Source: Chloroflexota bacterium
Lineage (GTDB): Bacteria > Chloroflexota > Dehalococcoidia > Bin125
Direction of reading: 5' to 3'
Length of the DNA stretch: 5,306 nt
Assembly (NCBI GenBank): GCA_027296805.1
Contig: JAPUIR010000047.1
Coordinates: 1 to 5,306, forward strand
The stretch's first letter is position 1. Each line of letters starts with the position of its first letter. A program made the position numbers and the translations under genes. Below the pieces are notes generated by a model, which was given only the letters and a program-made list of their open reading frames with translations, was not told where the DNA came from and ran no database searches. Positions 1 through 5,306 of this stretch are shown one piece after another.

Positions 1-837
1 ATGGCCGGGGAAGAGATCGTCACCCACCCGCGTTGTGTCGAGGACCCCGCCGAGGCGGGCGAGCAGGACTTCGTCGTGATCGCGCTCAAGTCCCACTCGG
101 TCCCGGTCATCCTTGACCGGATCGATCCGCTGCTTGGCCCCGACACCGCCATCGTCACCGCGCTCAACGGCATCCCCTGGTGGTACTTCCACGCCAGCGG
201 CCCGCCCCACGAAGGACACCACCTCGACAGCGTCGACCCCGGCGGGCGACAGTGGGCGGTCTTCGGGCCGCGGCGAGCGATCGGCTGTGCGCCTTGGCCG
301 TCCTGCGAGGTCGTGGAGCCCGGAGTGGTGCAGCATGAGTTCGGTGATCGGATGGCGCTGGGCGAGCCGGACGGGACCAGCACGGCACGACTCCAAGTCT
401 TGAGTGAGGTGTTTCGTGAGGCGGGCCTGCGTGCGCCCGCCGTACGCGACATTCGCGCCGAGATCTGGGTCAAATTGCTGGGGAATCTCGCTTTCAATCC
501 CATCAGCGCCTTGACCGGCGCGACGTTGGTGGGGATCGCGGAGGACGCAGAGCTGCGTCGGGTGGTCGCCGCGATGATGGAGGAGGGGCGGGCGGTCGCG
601 GCCGCTCTCCACGTCCGCATCGCGATGCGCACGGAGAAGCGGATCGACGCCGCGGCGGAGGTGGGACCGCACAAGACTTCGCTGCGGCAAGTTCTGGAGC
701 GCGGCCGCCCCCTGGAGATCGACGCCTTGGTCGGGTCCGTGGCCGCGCTCGGCCGTCTGCCCGGCGTCGCGACGCCCACCATCGACACGGTCTACGCGCT
801 GATCAGGCAGCGGGCACGCGAAGCGGCCGGCGCCTAG
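1..837 (+). CDS. Ketopantoate reductase (2-dehydropantoate 2-reductase) family protein, 5'-truncated
   Basis: Members of this family reduce a 2-oxo acid, classically ketopantoate to pantoate, with NADPH in the cytoplasm. The visible 278 residues lack the N-terminal GxGxxG nucleotide-binding loop, so the ATG at the window edge is probably an internal methionine. Key residues match E. coli PanE with a constant offset. Lys30 and Asn56 (in ALNGIPWW) correspond to K72 and N98, which implies about 42 missing residues. Lys158, Asn162 and Asn166 (in KLLGNLAFNP) correspond to catalytic K176 and to N180 and N184. Ser227 and Glu239 (in RPLEID) correspond to S244 and E256. Between the two domains lies an insertion of about 24 residues (near 58-82) relative to E. 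coli, common in the roughly 320-residue branch of the family. The active site is therefore complete where visible. No pantothenate gene lies nearby, so the true substrate may be another 2-oxo acid. The stop overlaps that of the convergent dehydrogenase gene. Confidence 0.9.
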   Translation: MAGEEIVTHPRCVEDPAEAGEQDFVVIALKSHSVPVILDRIDPLLGPDTAIVTALNGIPWWYFHASGPPHEGHHLDSVDPGGRQWAVFGPRRAIGCAPWPSCEVVEPGVVQHEFGDRMALGEPDGTSTARLQVLSEVFREAGLRAPAVRDIRAEIWVKLLGNLAFNPISALTGATLVGIAEDAELRRVVAAMMEEGRAVAAALHVRIAMRTEKRIDAAAEVGPHKTSLRQVLERGRPLEIDALVGSVAALGRLPGVATPTIDTVYALIRQRAREAAGA

Positions 838-2045
838 GTCCGGGGCAGGCCCAGCCCGCGCGTGGCGATCACGTTGCGCTGCACCTCGGAGGTGCCTCCC
901 CGAATCGTGGCGGGCACCATGCCCACGTAGTTGCGGGTGGCGCGTGCGGCGGGATCGTCATCGCCCCAGCGCGTGGCGTGCGGTCCGAATACCCGCGTCG
1001 TGGTCAAGGCGAGGCGCTGTCCCAGCTCTGAATTGAAGAGCTTGGCCATGGAGGCTTCGTAGTTCGGCACCAGACCGCGGTCTTGCATGGAGATGATGCG
1101 GAACGACAACTGGTACATCACCTCGGTCTCGATGTAACGCTCGGCGAGCTCGTGGCGAAGGGAGCCCTCCGTGACTCGCCTCCGAGCGCCCTTGACGTCG
1201 TCGCGGATCTGACCGAAGAGGCGGGACAACGTCCGCCGCGCGCCCACGGCACCAGCGATGTTGGAGCGCTCGAAGTCGAGCAAGGTCATGCCCACGTACC
1301 AGCCCCGGTTCAGTTCGCCCACGATGTTGCGGGCGGGCACCCGCACATCTTCGAAGAAGACCTCGTTGAAGTAGTGGCGGCCGTTCATGTCGATCAGGGG
1401 CCGCACCGTGATCCCGGGGTCGTGGATGTCCTCGATCAGGAGGAACGAGATCCCGCGATGCTTGGGCGCTTCGGTGTCGGTCCGCACGAGAGCGAAGATC
1501 GAGTCGGCTGTGTGCGCGCCAGACGTCCAGATCTTCTGCCCATTGACGATGAAGTCATCGCCGTCGCGCACGGCCCGGGTCTGCAACGACGCCAGATCGG
1601 ATCCGGAGCCCGGCTCCGAATATCCCTGCGCCCAAGTCGTTTCGCCGGCCAGGATCGGGGCGAGGTACTTCTCCTTCTGCTCGTCGTTGCCGTGCACGAT
1701 CAGCGTGGGACCGAGCATTGCCACGCCCGAGCCTCCCACGCCCGGCGCCGAGGCCAGCGCCAGCTCGTGGTTGAGGATGAACTGCTCCATGGGCGTGAGC
1801 CCGGCTCCCCCGTACTCCGTGGGCCAGTGGGCCGCCACCCAGCCTCGTTCGCCCAGGGCGCCGGCCCAGTCCATCGCGGCCTCCCGCTTTGCGGGGTCGT
1901 CCGAACGACGGTCGAATTCCCAGACCCGCTCCGGTAGCCCGCCTTGGCGCGCGAGCTCTTGGTAGCGATCGGGCAAGCGCGTGTCGATCAGCTCTTTGAC
2001 CTGGACGCGAAAGGCCGCTTGTTCCGGGCTGTCGATCCAGTCCAC
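834..2045 (-). CDS. Acyl-CoA dehydrogenase (FadE-like), GTG start
   Basis: A FAD-dependent enzyme expected to introduce the alpha,beta double bond into an acyl-CoA during beta-oxidation, passing electrons to electron-transfer flavoprotein. The 403 residues are full length for the family. The N-terminal helical domain covers about 1-135. The beta domain carries the FAD/substrate signature YSEPGSGSD (142-150), followed by NGQKIWTSGAH (168-178) and FNEVFFEDVRVP (226-237). The C-terminal helical domain ends in GGTSEVQRNVIA (383-394). The catalytic Glu of the medium-chain enzymes (YEGT motif) is replaced here by Gly383. A Glu is present at residue 259 in LDFERS, the position used by isovaleryl-CoA and long-chain dehydrogenases and by actinobacterial ChsE-type enzymes. 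The start is GTG at 2045-2043, chosen because GGGAGG lies 6 nt upstream. An ATG 5 nt further upstream is out of frame. It lies 68 bp downstream of the DinB-like gene on the same strand, probably co-transcribed. The substrate is unknown; steroid side-chain type acyl-CoAs are one possibility. Confidence 0.95.
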   Translation of the reverse strand: MDWIDSPEQAAFRVQVKELIDTRLPDRYQELARQGGLPERVWEFDRRSDDPAKREAAMDWAGALGERGWVAAHWPTEYGGAGLTPMEQFILNHELALASAPGVGGSGVAMLGPTLIVHGNDEQKEKYLAPILAGETTWAQGYSEPGSGSDLASLQTRAVRDGDDFIVNGQKIWTSGAHTADSIFALVRTDTEAPKHRGISFLLIEDIHDPGITVRPLIDMNGRHYFNEVFFEDVRVPARNIVGELNRGWYVGMTLLDFERSNIAGAVGARRTLSRLFGQIRDDVKGARRRVTEGSLRHELAERYIETEVMYQLSFRIISMQDRGLVPNYEASMAKLFNSELGQRLALTTTRVFGPHATRWGDDDPAARATRNYVGMVPATIRGGTSEVQRNVIATRGLGLPRT

Positions 2046-2051
2046 GTCATG

Positions 2052-2057
2052 CCTCCC
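2052..2057 (-). promoter_or_regulatory. Ribosome binding site of the acyl-CoA dehydrogenase gene
   Basis: On the minus strand GGGAGG is followed by the 6-nt spacer CATGAC and then GTG. This site decides the start. The ATG inside the spacer is only 1 nt from the Shine-Dalgarno sequence and opens a different frame (Met-Thr-Trp-Thr), so GTG is the initiator. Confidence 0.75.
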
Positions 2058-2075
2058 ACTGGCAAACTTCCCTGG

Positions 2076-2088
2076 CGGGGTCGCCCCG
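2076..2088. repeat. Short GC-rich inverted repeat between the two minus-strand genes
   Basis: CGGGG and CCCCG flank a 3-nt loop in the 68-bp gap between the DinB-like gene and the dehydrogenase gene. In the minus-strand transcript this would be a 5-bp GC hairpin about 30 nt upstream of the dehydrogenase start. No T-run follows it, so it is not a convincing terminator. It could be an intercistronic RNA hairpin or chance in GC-rich DNA. Confidence 0.3.
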
Positions 2089-2113
2089 TCGCTGTGGAGG
2101 CGCCGGTCAAACG

Positions 2114-2536
2114 CTAGGCGAAGTGGCGGTGATCCGCATAGTGGTCGCTGCCGTCGGCCCGCGCGATCCGCTCGAGCTCGTCGTCCCAGTCGCGGGGCGG
2201 CACGGACTCCAGTAGATGCAAACGCCGGTCGAAGGCGTGCTGCGCGCCAAGTCGGGCCTCGTCCAAGCCGCTGCCGTGGTCCTCTGCATGCCAGCCGGCG
2301 TTGATTTCGTCGTCGCTGCCGGAGAGGTCGGGCAGCGCCTGCCCTTCAAGCCGTGCTTCGAACACGTCCATCGATCGGTCCATCCAACGCGCGAGGTGGC
2401 TGTAGACATCCGCGCTGGTCCAGTTCAGGCCATCGTCGTAGACGGGCTGGGCTGGACGGGCGTCGAGCTCGTCGCGCAGAAGGTCCCAAACGGCGCGGTC
2501 CTCGCCCAGCATGGCTTCGATTCGATCCGCGTCCAT
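2114..2536 (-). CDS. DinB / DfsB (ClbS)-like four-helix-bundle protein
   Basis: A 140-residue protein that appears to belong to the DinB-like superfamily, which includes DinB, DfsB/ClbS-type and mycothiol-dependent proteins. These are small helical, often metal-binding cytoplasmic proteins, many of unknown role. The visible signature is NWTSADVYSHLARW (38-51), matching the family pattern W-T-x-x-D-V-x-x-H-L-x-x-W with His47. Next come DEIN (76-79) and a C-terminal HxxxH (His132 and His136 in DHYADH). His47, His132 and His136 form the expected three-His metal site. At 140 residues it is slightly short for the family, ending just after the last histidine. The start is the ATG at 2536-2534, with GGAGG 6 nt upstream. 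The frame stays open back to 2713, but that extension is Arg-rich, unlike the family, and runs into the divergent hydrolase gene. It is the first gene of the minus-strand pair with the acyl-CoA dehydrogenase. The family assignment is fairly secure; the biochemical role is unknown. Confidence 0.8.
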   Translation of the reverse strand: MDADRIEAMLGEDRAVWDLLRDELDARPAQPVYDDGLNWTSADVYSHLARWMDRSMDVFEARLEGQALPDLSGSDDEINAGWHAEDHGSGLDEARLGAQHAFDRRLHLLESVPPRDWDDELERIARADGSDHYADHRHFA

Positions 2537-2540
2537 CGAA

Positions 2541-2547
2541 CCCCTCC
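2541..2547 (-). promoter_or_regulatory. Ribosome binding site of the DinB-like gene
   Basis: The minus strand reads GGAGGGG, then TTCG and ATG, so the GGAGG core is 6 nt from the start. It supports the 140-residue protein starting at 2536 over the longer open frame extending to 2713. Confidence 0.75.
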
Positions 2548-2566
2548 GACCATGCCACCCCGAACT

Positions 2567-2581
2567 CGACAACCGTTGTCG
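2567..2581. promoter_or_regulatory. Candidate operator: perfect inverted repeat upstream of the DinB-like gene
   Basis: CGACAAC and GTTGTCG are exact reverse complements separated by a single C, giving 15 bp of dyad symmetry. It sits in the 151-bp divergent intergenic region, 31 bp upstream of the DinB-like start and 106 bp from the hydrolase start. Size and position fit a binding site for a dimeric regulator of the TetR or MarR kind. No such regulator gene is in the window, and no clear -35/-10 pair could be assigned around it. Confidence 0.45.
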
Positions 2582-2655
2582 CATGATCAGTCTACGCCGA
2601 CGCCCCCCGCACGACTCGCGGTCCCATTCCCCGTGATGCGCTAGCCTCCCCTCCG

Positions 2656-2671
2656 CTGCGGCAGGCCGCAG
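2656..2671 (+). repeat. Perfect GC hairpin just upstream of the hydrolase ribosome binding site
   Basis: CTGCGGC, AG, GCCGCAG form a perfect 7-bp inverted repeat with a 2-nt centre. Three more base pairs are possible if AG at 2672-2673 bulges. It ends 4 nt before the AAGGAG of the hydrolase gene. It could act as a DNA operator (16-bp dyad) or as a 5'-leader RNA hairpin affecting translation or mRNA stability. No T-run follows, so it is not an intrinsic terminator. Confidence 0.45.
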
Positions 2672-2675
2672 AGCG

Positions 2676-2681
2676 AAGGAG
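2676..2681 (+). promoter_or_regulatory. Ribosome binding site of the alpha/beta-hydrolase gene
   Basis: AAGGAG lies 6 nt before the ATG at 2688, an ideal spacing, and fixes the start 8 residues before the HGNP motif. Confidence 0.8.
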
Positions 2682-2687
2682 CGTGCG

Positions 2688-3434
2688 ATGACTGTGGTGC
2701 TGGTGCACGGCAACCCCGAGACCGACGCGATCTGGGACGAGCTGCGCTCTCATCTTGGGCGTGACGACGTGATCGCCCTCTCGCCGCCCGGCTTCGGAGC
2801 CCCTGTCCCGCAGGGGTTCGGCGCGACCAGCGACGACTACCTGGCCTGGCTGGGGACCGAGCTGGAAGCGATCGACGCGCCGATCGACCTCGTGGGCCAC
2901 GATTGGGGCGGCGGGCACGTCATGCGACTCGCCTGTAGCCGGCCTGAACTGATTCGCTCCTGGACGATGGATATCGCCGGCTGCTTCGACCCGGAGTACG
3001 TCTGGCACGACTTCGCGCAGGCGTGGCAGACCCCCGAGGTGGGCGAGCAAGCGGTCGCCCAGATGATCGCGGGGTCGGTCGAGGATCGCAGCGCGCAGTT
3101 CGAGGAGCGCGGCATCGGCAGCGACGTCGCGCGACGGCTCGCCGAGGCGGGCAACGAGGAGATGGGGCGCTGCATCCTCTCGCTCTATCGCTCCGCAGCG
3201 CAGCCGGCGATGAGCCGTTGGGGAGAGGCGCTCCCAGCCGCGGCGGCGCGACCGGGCTTGGTGATCATCCCCAGCGAGGACCCCTTCACGGGTGGCGAGG
3301 TGCTGGCCCGTCGCTCCGCGCAGCGCGCGGAGGCCCAAGTGACGCTGCTGGAGGGGCTTGGCCATTGGTGGATGTGCGAGGACGCCGAGCGTGGCGCCCG
3401 CGCCTTGGGAGATTTCCTGGGCTCGCTGGACTGA
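2688..3434 (+). CDS. Alpha/beta-hydrolase with Asp nucleophile (epoxide hydrolase / dehalogenase-like)
   Basis: A 248-residue cytoplasmic alpha/beta-hydrolase; no signal peptide is seen. The oxyanion-hole motif HGNP spans 7-10. The nucleophile elbow GHDWGG (70-75) makes Asp72 the nucleophile, as in epoxide hydrolases and haloalkane dehalogenases, where serine esterases have Ser. The acid is probably Asp198 (PSEDPF), placed after strand 7 as in epoxide hydrolases. The base is His226 in LGHWW. The cap region about 98-180 contains LYR (166-168), resembling the lid-tyrosine NWYR motif of epoxide hydrolases. Asn9 and Trp73 occupy the positions that bind halide in class II haloalkane dehalogenases, so the motifs are mixed. 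The expected reaction is hydrolysis through an Asp-ester intermediate on an epoxide or carbon-halogen bond, but substrate and exact activity are not determined. It starts the plus-strand series, 71 bp before the luciferase-like gene and divergent from the DinB-like gene. Confidence 0.9.
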   Translation: MTVVLVHGNPETDAIWDELRSHLGRDDVIALSPPGFGAPVPQGFGATSDDYLAWLGTELEAIDAPIDLVGHDWGGGHVMRLACSRPELIRSWTMDIAGCFDPEYVWHDFAQAWQTPEVGEQAVAQMIAGSVEDRSAQFEERGIGSDVARRLAEAGNEEMGRCILSLYRSAAQPAMSRWGEALPAAAARPGLVIIPSEDPFTGGEVLARRSAQRAEAQVTLLEGLGHWWMCEDAERGARALGDFLGSLD

Positions 3435-3436
3435 TC

Positions 3437-3494
3437 CCCGCCAACCGACGAGTCGCGAGGACAAGGGCGACGACGCTATCCTGCCCGCCAACCG
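3437..3494 (+). repeat. Pair of 11-bp direct repeats flanking the hydrolase/oxidoreductase intergenic gap
   Basis: CCCGCCAACCG occurs at 3437-3447, just after the hydrolase stop, and again at 3484-3494, where its last base begins the ribosome binding site of the next gene. The copies are 47 bp apart and identical. They may be binding sites for one regulator, or the scar of a small duplication. No function can be read from the sequence. Confidence 0.45.
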
Positions 3495-3500
3495 GGAGGT
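3494..3500 (+). promoter_or_regulatory. Ribosome binding site of the luciferase-like oxidoreductase gene
   Basis: GGGAGGT is followed 5 nt later by the ATG at 3506. It rules out a start further upstream in the same open frame, which continues back into the hydrolase gene. Confidence 0.8.
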
Positions 3501-3505
3501 GCTTC

Positions 3506-4462
3506 ATGAAATTCGGCACGATCATTCCGATGATTGGCGATCTCGCGAGCACCGAGGCGATCGACGCCGTGTGCGCGAAGGCAGAGGCGGTGGGGCTGGA
3601 CTCGCTCTGGGTGGTGGACCACATCATGCTGCCGCACAGCATCGGCGCCAAGTACCCCTACAACCTCACGGGGGAGTGGATGCTGGGCACCGGCAGCTGG
3701 TGGGACGCGTTCTCTGTCATGTCCTACGTGGCCGCGCGGACCGAGACGGTACGGCTCGGCACCGGGGTGATCGTGTTGCCCTATCGGCACCCCGCCAACA
3801 CGGCCAAGATCGTGGCGACCATCGATCAGCTCTCGGGGGGTCGCGTGACCTTCGGTCTCGGTGTGGGCTGGATGGAGGACGAGTTCCGCAACCTGGGGCT
3901 GGATTCCTTCCACCAGCGCGGGGCATTGGTCGACGAGCAGATCGCGGTGTTCAAGGAGCTCTGGAGCAACGACCCCGCCTCCTACGACGGTCGTTTCTAT
4001 CAGATCGATCGCGTCAGCCTTACGCCGCGCCCGGTGCAGCAGCCACATCCGCCTCTGCTCGTGGGGGGCAACAGCGACGCGGCGCTGCGGCGGGCCGCTC
4101 TCCTCTGCGACGGCTGGTTCTCCATTAGCTTGCGACCCCAGGAGCTCCTGGAGCGGCGACAGTTCATGACCGGCGTGGCCGAGCAGAATGGACGCGACGG
4201 CGACCGCCTCGATGTGCAGATGCTGCACGGCATCGTGGTTACGGACGACCCCGATCATCGGGCCGGCCTGGCGGACCACGAGCGTCGTCAAGCGATCACG
4301 GGCACACCCGAGCAGATCATCGAAGAGCTGAACGAATTCGCCGAGGTGGGACTGACGCAAATCGTCTGCACGGCCCGGCTGCCCGGCCGTCCCAACTCGC
4401 TGGAGTCCACGCTCGAAGGGATCGAGTGGGTGATGACGGAGATCGCGCCCCGGGTGCACTGA
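3506..4462 (+). CDS. Luciferase-like (LLM class) probable F420-dependent oxidoreductase
   Basis: A 318-residue single-domain TIM-barrel flavin/F420 oxidoreductase of the bacterial luciferase superfamily, closest by motif to the Rv2161c-type group of probable F420-dependent enzymes. Such proteins transfer hydride between a deazaflavin or flavin and an organic substrate in the cytoplasm. Visible landmarks in order are the N-terminal strand KFGTIIP (2-8), LDSLWVVDH (31-39), RLGTGVIVLPYRHP (83-96), the cofactor-loop motif GGRVTFGLGVGWMEDEF (111-127), PRPVQQPHPPLLVGG (175-188), CDGWF (201-205) and GTPEQI (266-271). Length is normal for the group. The start at 3506 is set by GGGAGGT and by the strand-1 motif falling at residue 2. 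The frame is open upstream to 3023, but that part is antiparallel in character to the family and overlaps the hydrolase. F420 use is inferred from family resemblance. An FMN-dependent monooxygenase is the alternative. Its neighbours suggest a catabolic role. Confidence 0.93.
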   Translation: MKFGTIIPMIGDLASTEAIDAVCAKAEAVGLDSLWVVDHIMLPHSIGAKYPYNLTGEWMLGTGSWWDAFSVMSYVAARTETVRLGTGVIVLPYRHPANTAKIVATIDQLSGGRVTFGLGVGWMEDEFRNLGLDSFHQRGALVDEQIAVFKELWSNDPASYDGRFYQIDRVSLTPRPVQQPHPPLLVGGNSDAALRRAALLCDGWFSISLRPQELLERRQFMTGVAEQNGRDGDRLDVQMLHGIVVTDDPDHRAGLADHERRQAITGTPEQIIEELNEFAEVGLTQIVCTARLPGRPNSLESTLEGIEWVMTEIAPRVH

Positions 4463-4477
4463 CCAGGAGTGCACTGA
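4454..4477 (+). repeat. Tandem 9-bp repeat across the oxidoreductase stop codon
   Basis: GTGCACTGA at 4454-4462, which includes the TGA stop, is repeated exactly at 4469-4477 with a 15-bp period. Each copy contains the palindrome GTGCAC. This could be a small slippage duplication at the gene end, or a pair of protein-binding half-sites. The effect is unknown. Confidence 0.4.
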
Positions 4478-4522
4478 TCGCCGGCGGGCAGCACCTTTGC
4501 CGGGAAGGGGGCGACTGTCTCC

Positions 4523-4534
4523 GCCTCGCGAGGC
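4523..4534. repeat. 12-bp perfect palindrome in the gap before the monooxygenase gene
   Basis: GCCTCGCGAGGC reads identically on both strands. It lies 61 bp after the oxidoreductase stop and about 110 bp before the monooxygenase start. It could be an operator or part of the terminator region. A chance palindrome in GC-rich DNA is also possible. Confidence 0.3.
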
Positions 4535-4539
4535 CCGAT

Positions 4540-4570
4540 ATGCTTACGCATGGACGGTGAGCATTTTTTT
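4540..4570 (+). terminator. Probable intrinsic terminator after the luciferase-like gene
   Basis: ATGCTTAC at 4540-4547 can pair with GTGAGCAT at 4557-4564, an 8-bp stem with one G-T wobble and a 9-nt loop. The stem runs straight into a run of seven T (4564-4570), the longest T-run in the window. Stem plus T-run is the shape of a Rho-independent terminator, 77 nt past the oxidoreductase stop. The stem is weak in GC, so termination may be partial. Confidence 0.5.
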
Positions 4571-4590
4571 GGCGCGCAGCCGCCCAGGAT

Positions 4591-4624
4591 GTCAGTATTG
4601 ATTCGTATGACTGCGATATTAATG
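4591..4624 (+). promoter_or_regulatory. AT-rich stretch, possible promoter of the monooxygenase gene
   Basis: About 34 bp of clearly AT-rich sequence stands out in otherwise GC-rich DNA, ending about 20 bp before the monooxygenase start. It contains TTGATT (4598-4603), resembling a -35 box, and TGCGATATT (4612-4620), resembling an extended -10 box. Their spacing of 11 bp is too short to be used together, so a -10-led promoter or an activator-dependent one is more likely. Lying after a probable terminator, it suggests separate control of the monooxygenase. Confidence 0.35.
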
Positions 4625-4632
4625 CGCCCTTG

Positions 4633-5306
<674 letters not shown>

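Noticed and set aside
1083..1937. A 284-codon plus-strand frame opposite the acyl-CoA dehydrogenase.
   Set aside because: It lies wholly within a convincing full-length gene on the other strand and shows no domain or ribosome binding site.
2048..2050. ATG as start of the acyl-CoA dehydrogenase in place of GTG.
   Set aside because: It is out of frame with the protein and only 1 nt from the Shine-Dalgarno sequence.
2074..2090. GC-rich hairpin between the minus-strand genes as an intrinsic terminator.
   Set aside because: No T-run follows it on the minus strand, so it would not terminate without other factors.
2537..2687. Sigma70-type promoters in the divergent region.
   Set aside because: Several weak -10-like hexamers (for example CATGAT at 2582 and TAGACT on the minus strand) exist, but none has a matching -35 at 16-18 bp, so no promoter is called.
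2537..2713. N-terminal extension of the DinB-like gene to an ATG at 2713.
   Set aside because: It would overlap the divergent hydrolase start, adds an Arg-rich segment foreign to the family, and ignores the well-spaced GGAGG in front of 2536.
2592..3491. A 299-codon open frame on the minus strand opposite the hydrolase.
   Set aside because: It is the antisense shadow of a gene with clear catalytic motifs. Its translation is Arg/His/Ala-rich with no recognisable domain, and long antisense frames are normal at this GC content.
3023..3505. N-terminal extension of the luciferase-like gene back to an ATG at 3023.
   Set aside because: It would overlap most of the hydrolase in another frame, has low-complexity Arg/Gly content, and the family's first strand begins exactly at 3506 after GGGAGGT.
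3476..4474. A 332-codon open frame on the minus strand opposite the luciferase-like gene.
   Set aside because: The plus strand carries the full set of LLM-family motifs with a good ribosome binding site. The antisense product resembles no family and is compositionally like a shadow.

Overview
The window is a 5.3 kb piece of a high-GC bacterial chromosome with six protein-coding genes packed closely together. Two are cut by the window edges. Strong Shine-Dalgarno sequences (GGAGG or AAGGAG types) precede every start that can be seen. The gene content is oxidoreductive and degradative: an acyl-CoA dehydrogenase, a luciferase-like probable F420-dependent oxidoreductase, a Baeyer-Villiger monooxygenase and an Asp-nucleophile alpha/beta-hydrolase. 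This mix suits a GC-rich, F420-using lineage such as an actinobacterium, or an uncultured degradative lineage with a similar repertoire. The sequence alone does not settle the taxon. No tRNA, rRNA, CRISPR array, insertion sequence or phage gene is visible.

Layout. Positions 1-837 (+) hold the C-terminal part of a ketopantoate reductase-family protein, about 42 N-terminal residues short. It converges on a minus-strand pair: an acyl-CoA dehydrogenase (2045 to 834, GTG start) and, upstream of it, a small DinB/DfsB-like four-helix protein (2536 to 2114). The convergent stop codons share the palindrome CTAG at 834-837. A 151-bp divergent region (2537-2687) separates the minus-strand pair from a plus-strand series. 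It contains two near-perfect inverted repeats, one placed like an operator for the minus-strand pair and one just upstream of the hydrolase ribosome binding site. The plus-strand series is the alpha/beta-hydrolase (2688-3434), the luciferase-like oxidoreductase (3506-4462) and the start of a type I Baeyer-Villiger monooxygenase (4646 to beyond 5306). The 183-bp gap before the last gene carries a probable intrinsic terminator and then an unusually AT-rich stretch, so the monooxygenase may have its own promoter.

How the genes may work together (inference). A monooxygenase that turns ketones into esters or lactones, a flavin/F420 oxidoreductase, a hydrolase and an acyl-CoA dehydrogenase would fit oxidative breakdown of an alicyclic, terpenoid or steroid-like compound, ending in beta-oxidation. 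The hydrolase has an Asp nucleophile, so it looks like an epoxide hydrolase or dehalogenase and not an esterase for the monooxygenase product. No substrate can be named. All the genes belong to known families. What deserves a second look is the active-site detail in the dehydrogenase and hydrolase, and the regulatory structures between genes.
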